NCBI GenBank assembly: GCA_023417985.1 | Contig: JAEZDV010000038.1 | Span: 1 to 6,632, forward strand | From: Actinomycetes bacterium | Lineage (GTDB): Bacteria; Actinomycetota; Actinomycetes; Mycobacteriales; Mycobacteriaceae | Reading direction: 5' to 3' | Length of the DNA stretch: 6,632 nt | Shown here: piece after piece, positions 5,890-6,632 of the stretch | Position numbering within the stretch: the first letter of the stretch is position 1 | How the letters are laid out: each line of letters begins with the position of its first letter | Notes under the pieces: model-generated | What the model was told of the DNA's origin: nothing | The model's database searches: none | Seen by the model: the letters and a program-made list of their open reading frames with translations, nothing else | Translations under genes and position numbers: made by a program

Positions 5890-6291
5890 GTGCAGCACGC
5901 CCTGTTCTACTCACTCGTTGCCATGTGCTCGTTGTTCGCGGCGTCGACGTGGTGTCTCGCGCGGCCGCACGTGCTGTCGAGTCTTGCCGCTGCTGTTGCC
6001 GCCGTCCTCTGGTTCTTCATGAATGGCATGCTGGAAGGCCGTGTGCTGTACTCGGTCACACCCGATCACGGACTCACCGAGGCGGACCTGCTGTCCGGGG
6101 CAGCACTCGTCATCTCGGTCTGGGGTTTCCGGACGTCCGCGCGCACACGTCGCCGACGTACACTTCGAACCCGACCGCCGGTCCGCAGCGTCCACCCCGA
6201 CGAGACACGCGCGATGCCACAGCAGATCCTGCCGCCCCACCAGCACGACGACATGAGCGTACCGGCGCCGGGGCCACGGAATCAGCGCTAG
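5890..6291 (+). CDS. Three-helix membrane protein with basic C-terminal tail, function unknown
   Basis: 133 aa from GTG 5890, chosen because AGGGG (5879-5883) lies 6 nt upstream and hydrophobic sequence begins at once. Earlier in-frame starts back to 5584 would add about 102 residues of Arg/Pro-rich, domain-free sequence. Helices are at about 5-22, 29-45 and 65-82. Between helices 2 and 3 is a loop with N45, LEG (48-50) and DHGLTEADLL (59-68), which looks conserved-family-like and resembles small hypothetical proteins of mycobacteria and rhodococci as I recall them. After helix 3 comes a strongly basic run (RTRRRR, 85-90), so the tail is probably cytosolic by the positive-inside rule. The last 35 residues are Pro/His-rich and probably disordered. 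I do not recognise a function. Confidence 0.7.
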   Translation: MQHALFYSLVAMCSLFAASTWCLARPHVLSSLAAAVAAVLWFFMNGMLEGRVLYSVTPDHGLTEADLLSGAALVISVWGFRTSARTRRRRTLRTRPPVRSVHPDETRAMPQQILPPHQHDDMSVPAPGPRNQR

Positions 6292-6325
6292 GCGCTACCC
6301 ATCGCCCCAGACCTCTCGCTCCCGC

Positions 6326-6345
6326 AACCGATTTGGGTATCGGTT
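6326..6345 (+). terminator. Candidate terminator of the three-helix membrane protein gene
   Basis: AACCGAT (6326-6332) pairs with ATCGGTT (6339-6345) around a 6-nt loop, 34 nt after the stop codon, followed by TCGTCTCG with scattered T residues. A smaller hairpin, AGCGC-TAG-GCGCT (6284-6296), spans the stop codon itself. Confidence 0.45.
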
Positions 6346-6392
6346 TCGTCTCGATCCTGGACCGGGTATGCAGAATTGTCATAAGCTCCTCG

Positions 6393-6414
6393 ACGGCCAC
6401 ATTCACGTGGCCGT
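6393..6414. other. 8-bp hairpin in the gap before the right-edge gene
   Basis: ACGGCCAC (6393-6400) is fully complementary to GTGGCCGT (6407-6414) around ATTCAC. It may be a second terminator for rightward transcription. An open frame from ATG 6368 runs across it to the window edge but has no SD and no recognisable product. Confidence 0.35.
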
Positions 6415-6456
6415 GTCTCCAGAAGTCCTCCCCGACACACATGGAGATACAGCGCA

Positions 6457-6496
6457 GGGCCCCGCCGGCTCCTCCCCTCTTTCGCTGGCGGGGCTT
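6457..6496 (-). terminator. Probable terminator of the right-edge minus gene
   Basis: GCCCCGCC (6459-6466) pairs with GGCGGGGC (6487-6494). The stem extends inward (6467-6469 with 6484-6486) and outward through G-T wobbles, giving about 13 pairs around a pyrimidine-rich loop. On the minus strand it begins 7 nt after the TGA at 6504-6506. It may also stop rightward transcripts. Confidence 0.6.
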
Positions 6497-6503
6497 CCGC
6501 AGC

Positions 6504-6632
6504 TCAGACGATGCCGAGCGCGCTCGCCAGGAACGCGAACGCCCAGCTCACGATCTCGACGACTCCGATGGCACTCGAGCCGGCCGTCCCACCGGTCGCC
6601 GCTGCCGCGGCGCCCGGCATGTACAGCAACCG
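6504..6632 (-). CDS. C-terminal end of a minus-strand gene (5' part outside the window)
   Basis: 42 codons then TGA at 6506-6504; the frame is open at the right edge. The visible peptide has an Ala/Gly-rich stretch (PGAAAAATGGTAGSS, residues 6-20) followed by a hydrophobic segment ending ALGIV at the C-terminus, suggesting a small membrane or exported protein. Support comes from the open frame, the amphipathic to hydrophobic ending and a strong terminator-like hairpin just downstream. The family cannot be named from this fragment. Confidence 0.5.
   Translation of the reverse strand, partial: RLLYMPGAAAAATGGTAGSSAIGVVEIVSWAFAFLASALGIV

Noticed and set aside
6368..6632. Plus-strand open frame from ATG 6368 to the right edge
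   Set aside because: No SD, passes through two hairpins and is antisense to the minus-strand C-terminus at 6504-6632, which has the more protein-like translation.

Overview
This is a high-GC window whose gene families, codon use and compact hairpin terminators fit a mycolic-acid actinobacterium, most likely Rhodococcus or a close relative. That is an inference from style and gene content; no rRNA or other taxonomic marker is present. I see no mobile element, CRISPR array, tRNA or rRNA gene.

Layout. (1) Positions 1-2993, minus strand: a two-gene potassium operon. A two-helix K+ channel with a cytosolic RCK/TrkA-N domain (1911-2993) is followed by a KimA/YdaO-type K+ transporter of the APC superfamily (1924 to the left edge). 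The genes overlap by 14 bp, which suggests translational coupling. (2) Positions 2994-3087: a short divergent promoter region. A TTGAAC-16-TATGAT promoter faces right, and a perfect 8-2-8 inverted repeat sits on its -10 and predicted transcription start. (3) Positions 3088-3999, plus: a double-hotdog (4HBT/PaaI-like) protein, ending inside a large two-step hairpin shared with a convergent gene. (4) Positions 4075-4359, minus: a small DUF4190-like membrane protein. (5) Positions 4360-4801: a 442-bp divergent gap with two strong RNA-like structures (4459-4507 and 4644-4686) that no gene explains. (6) Positions 4802-5488, plus: a single-hotdog PaaI/THEM4-like thioesterase. (7) Positions 5489-5889: a 401-bp gap rich in hairpins. 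(8) Positions 5890-6291, plus: a three-helix membrane protein of 133 aa starting at GTG. (9) Positions 6292-6503: a gap with several hairpins, then the 3' end of a minus-strand gene running off the right edge.

How the genes fit together. The channel and the transporter form a plausible potassium-homeostasis unit: a nucleotide-gated K+ channel beside a KimA-class K+ importer. The two hotdog proteins suggest acyl-CoA hydrolysis or CoA-ester turnover, but they are separate transcription units with no visible pathway partners. The two complete small membrane proteins have no assignable role. The least ordinary parts of the window are the non-coding structures: the operator-like dyad over the promoter at 3056-3099, the structured element with a GNRA tetraloop at 4459-4507, the hairpin at 4644-4686, and the hairpin cluster before the gene at 5890. 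I did not find a clearly new multi-gene system; the coding content is mostly recognisable.
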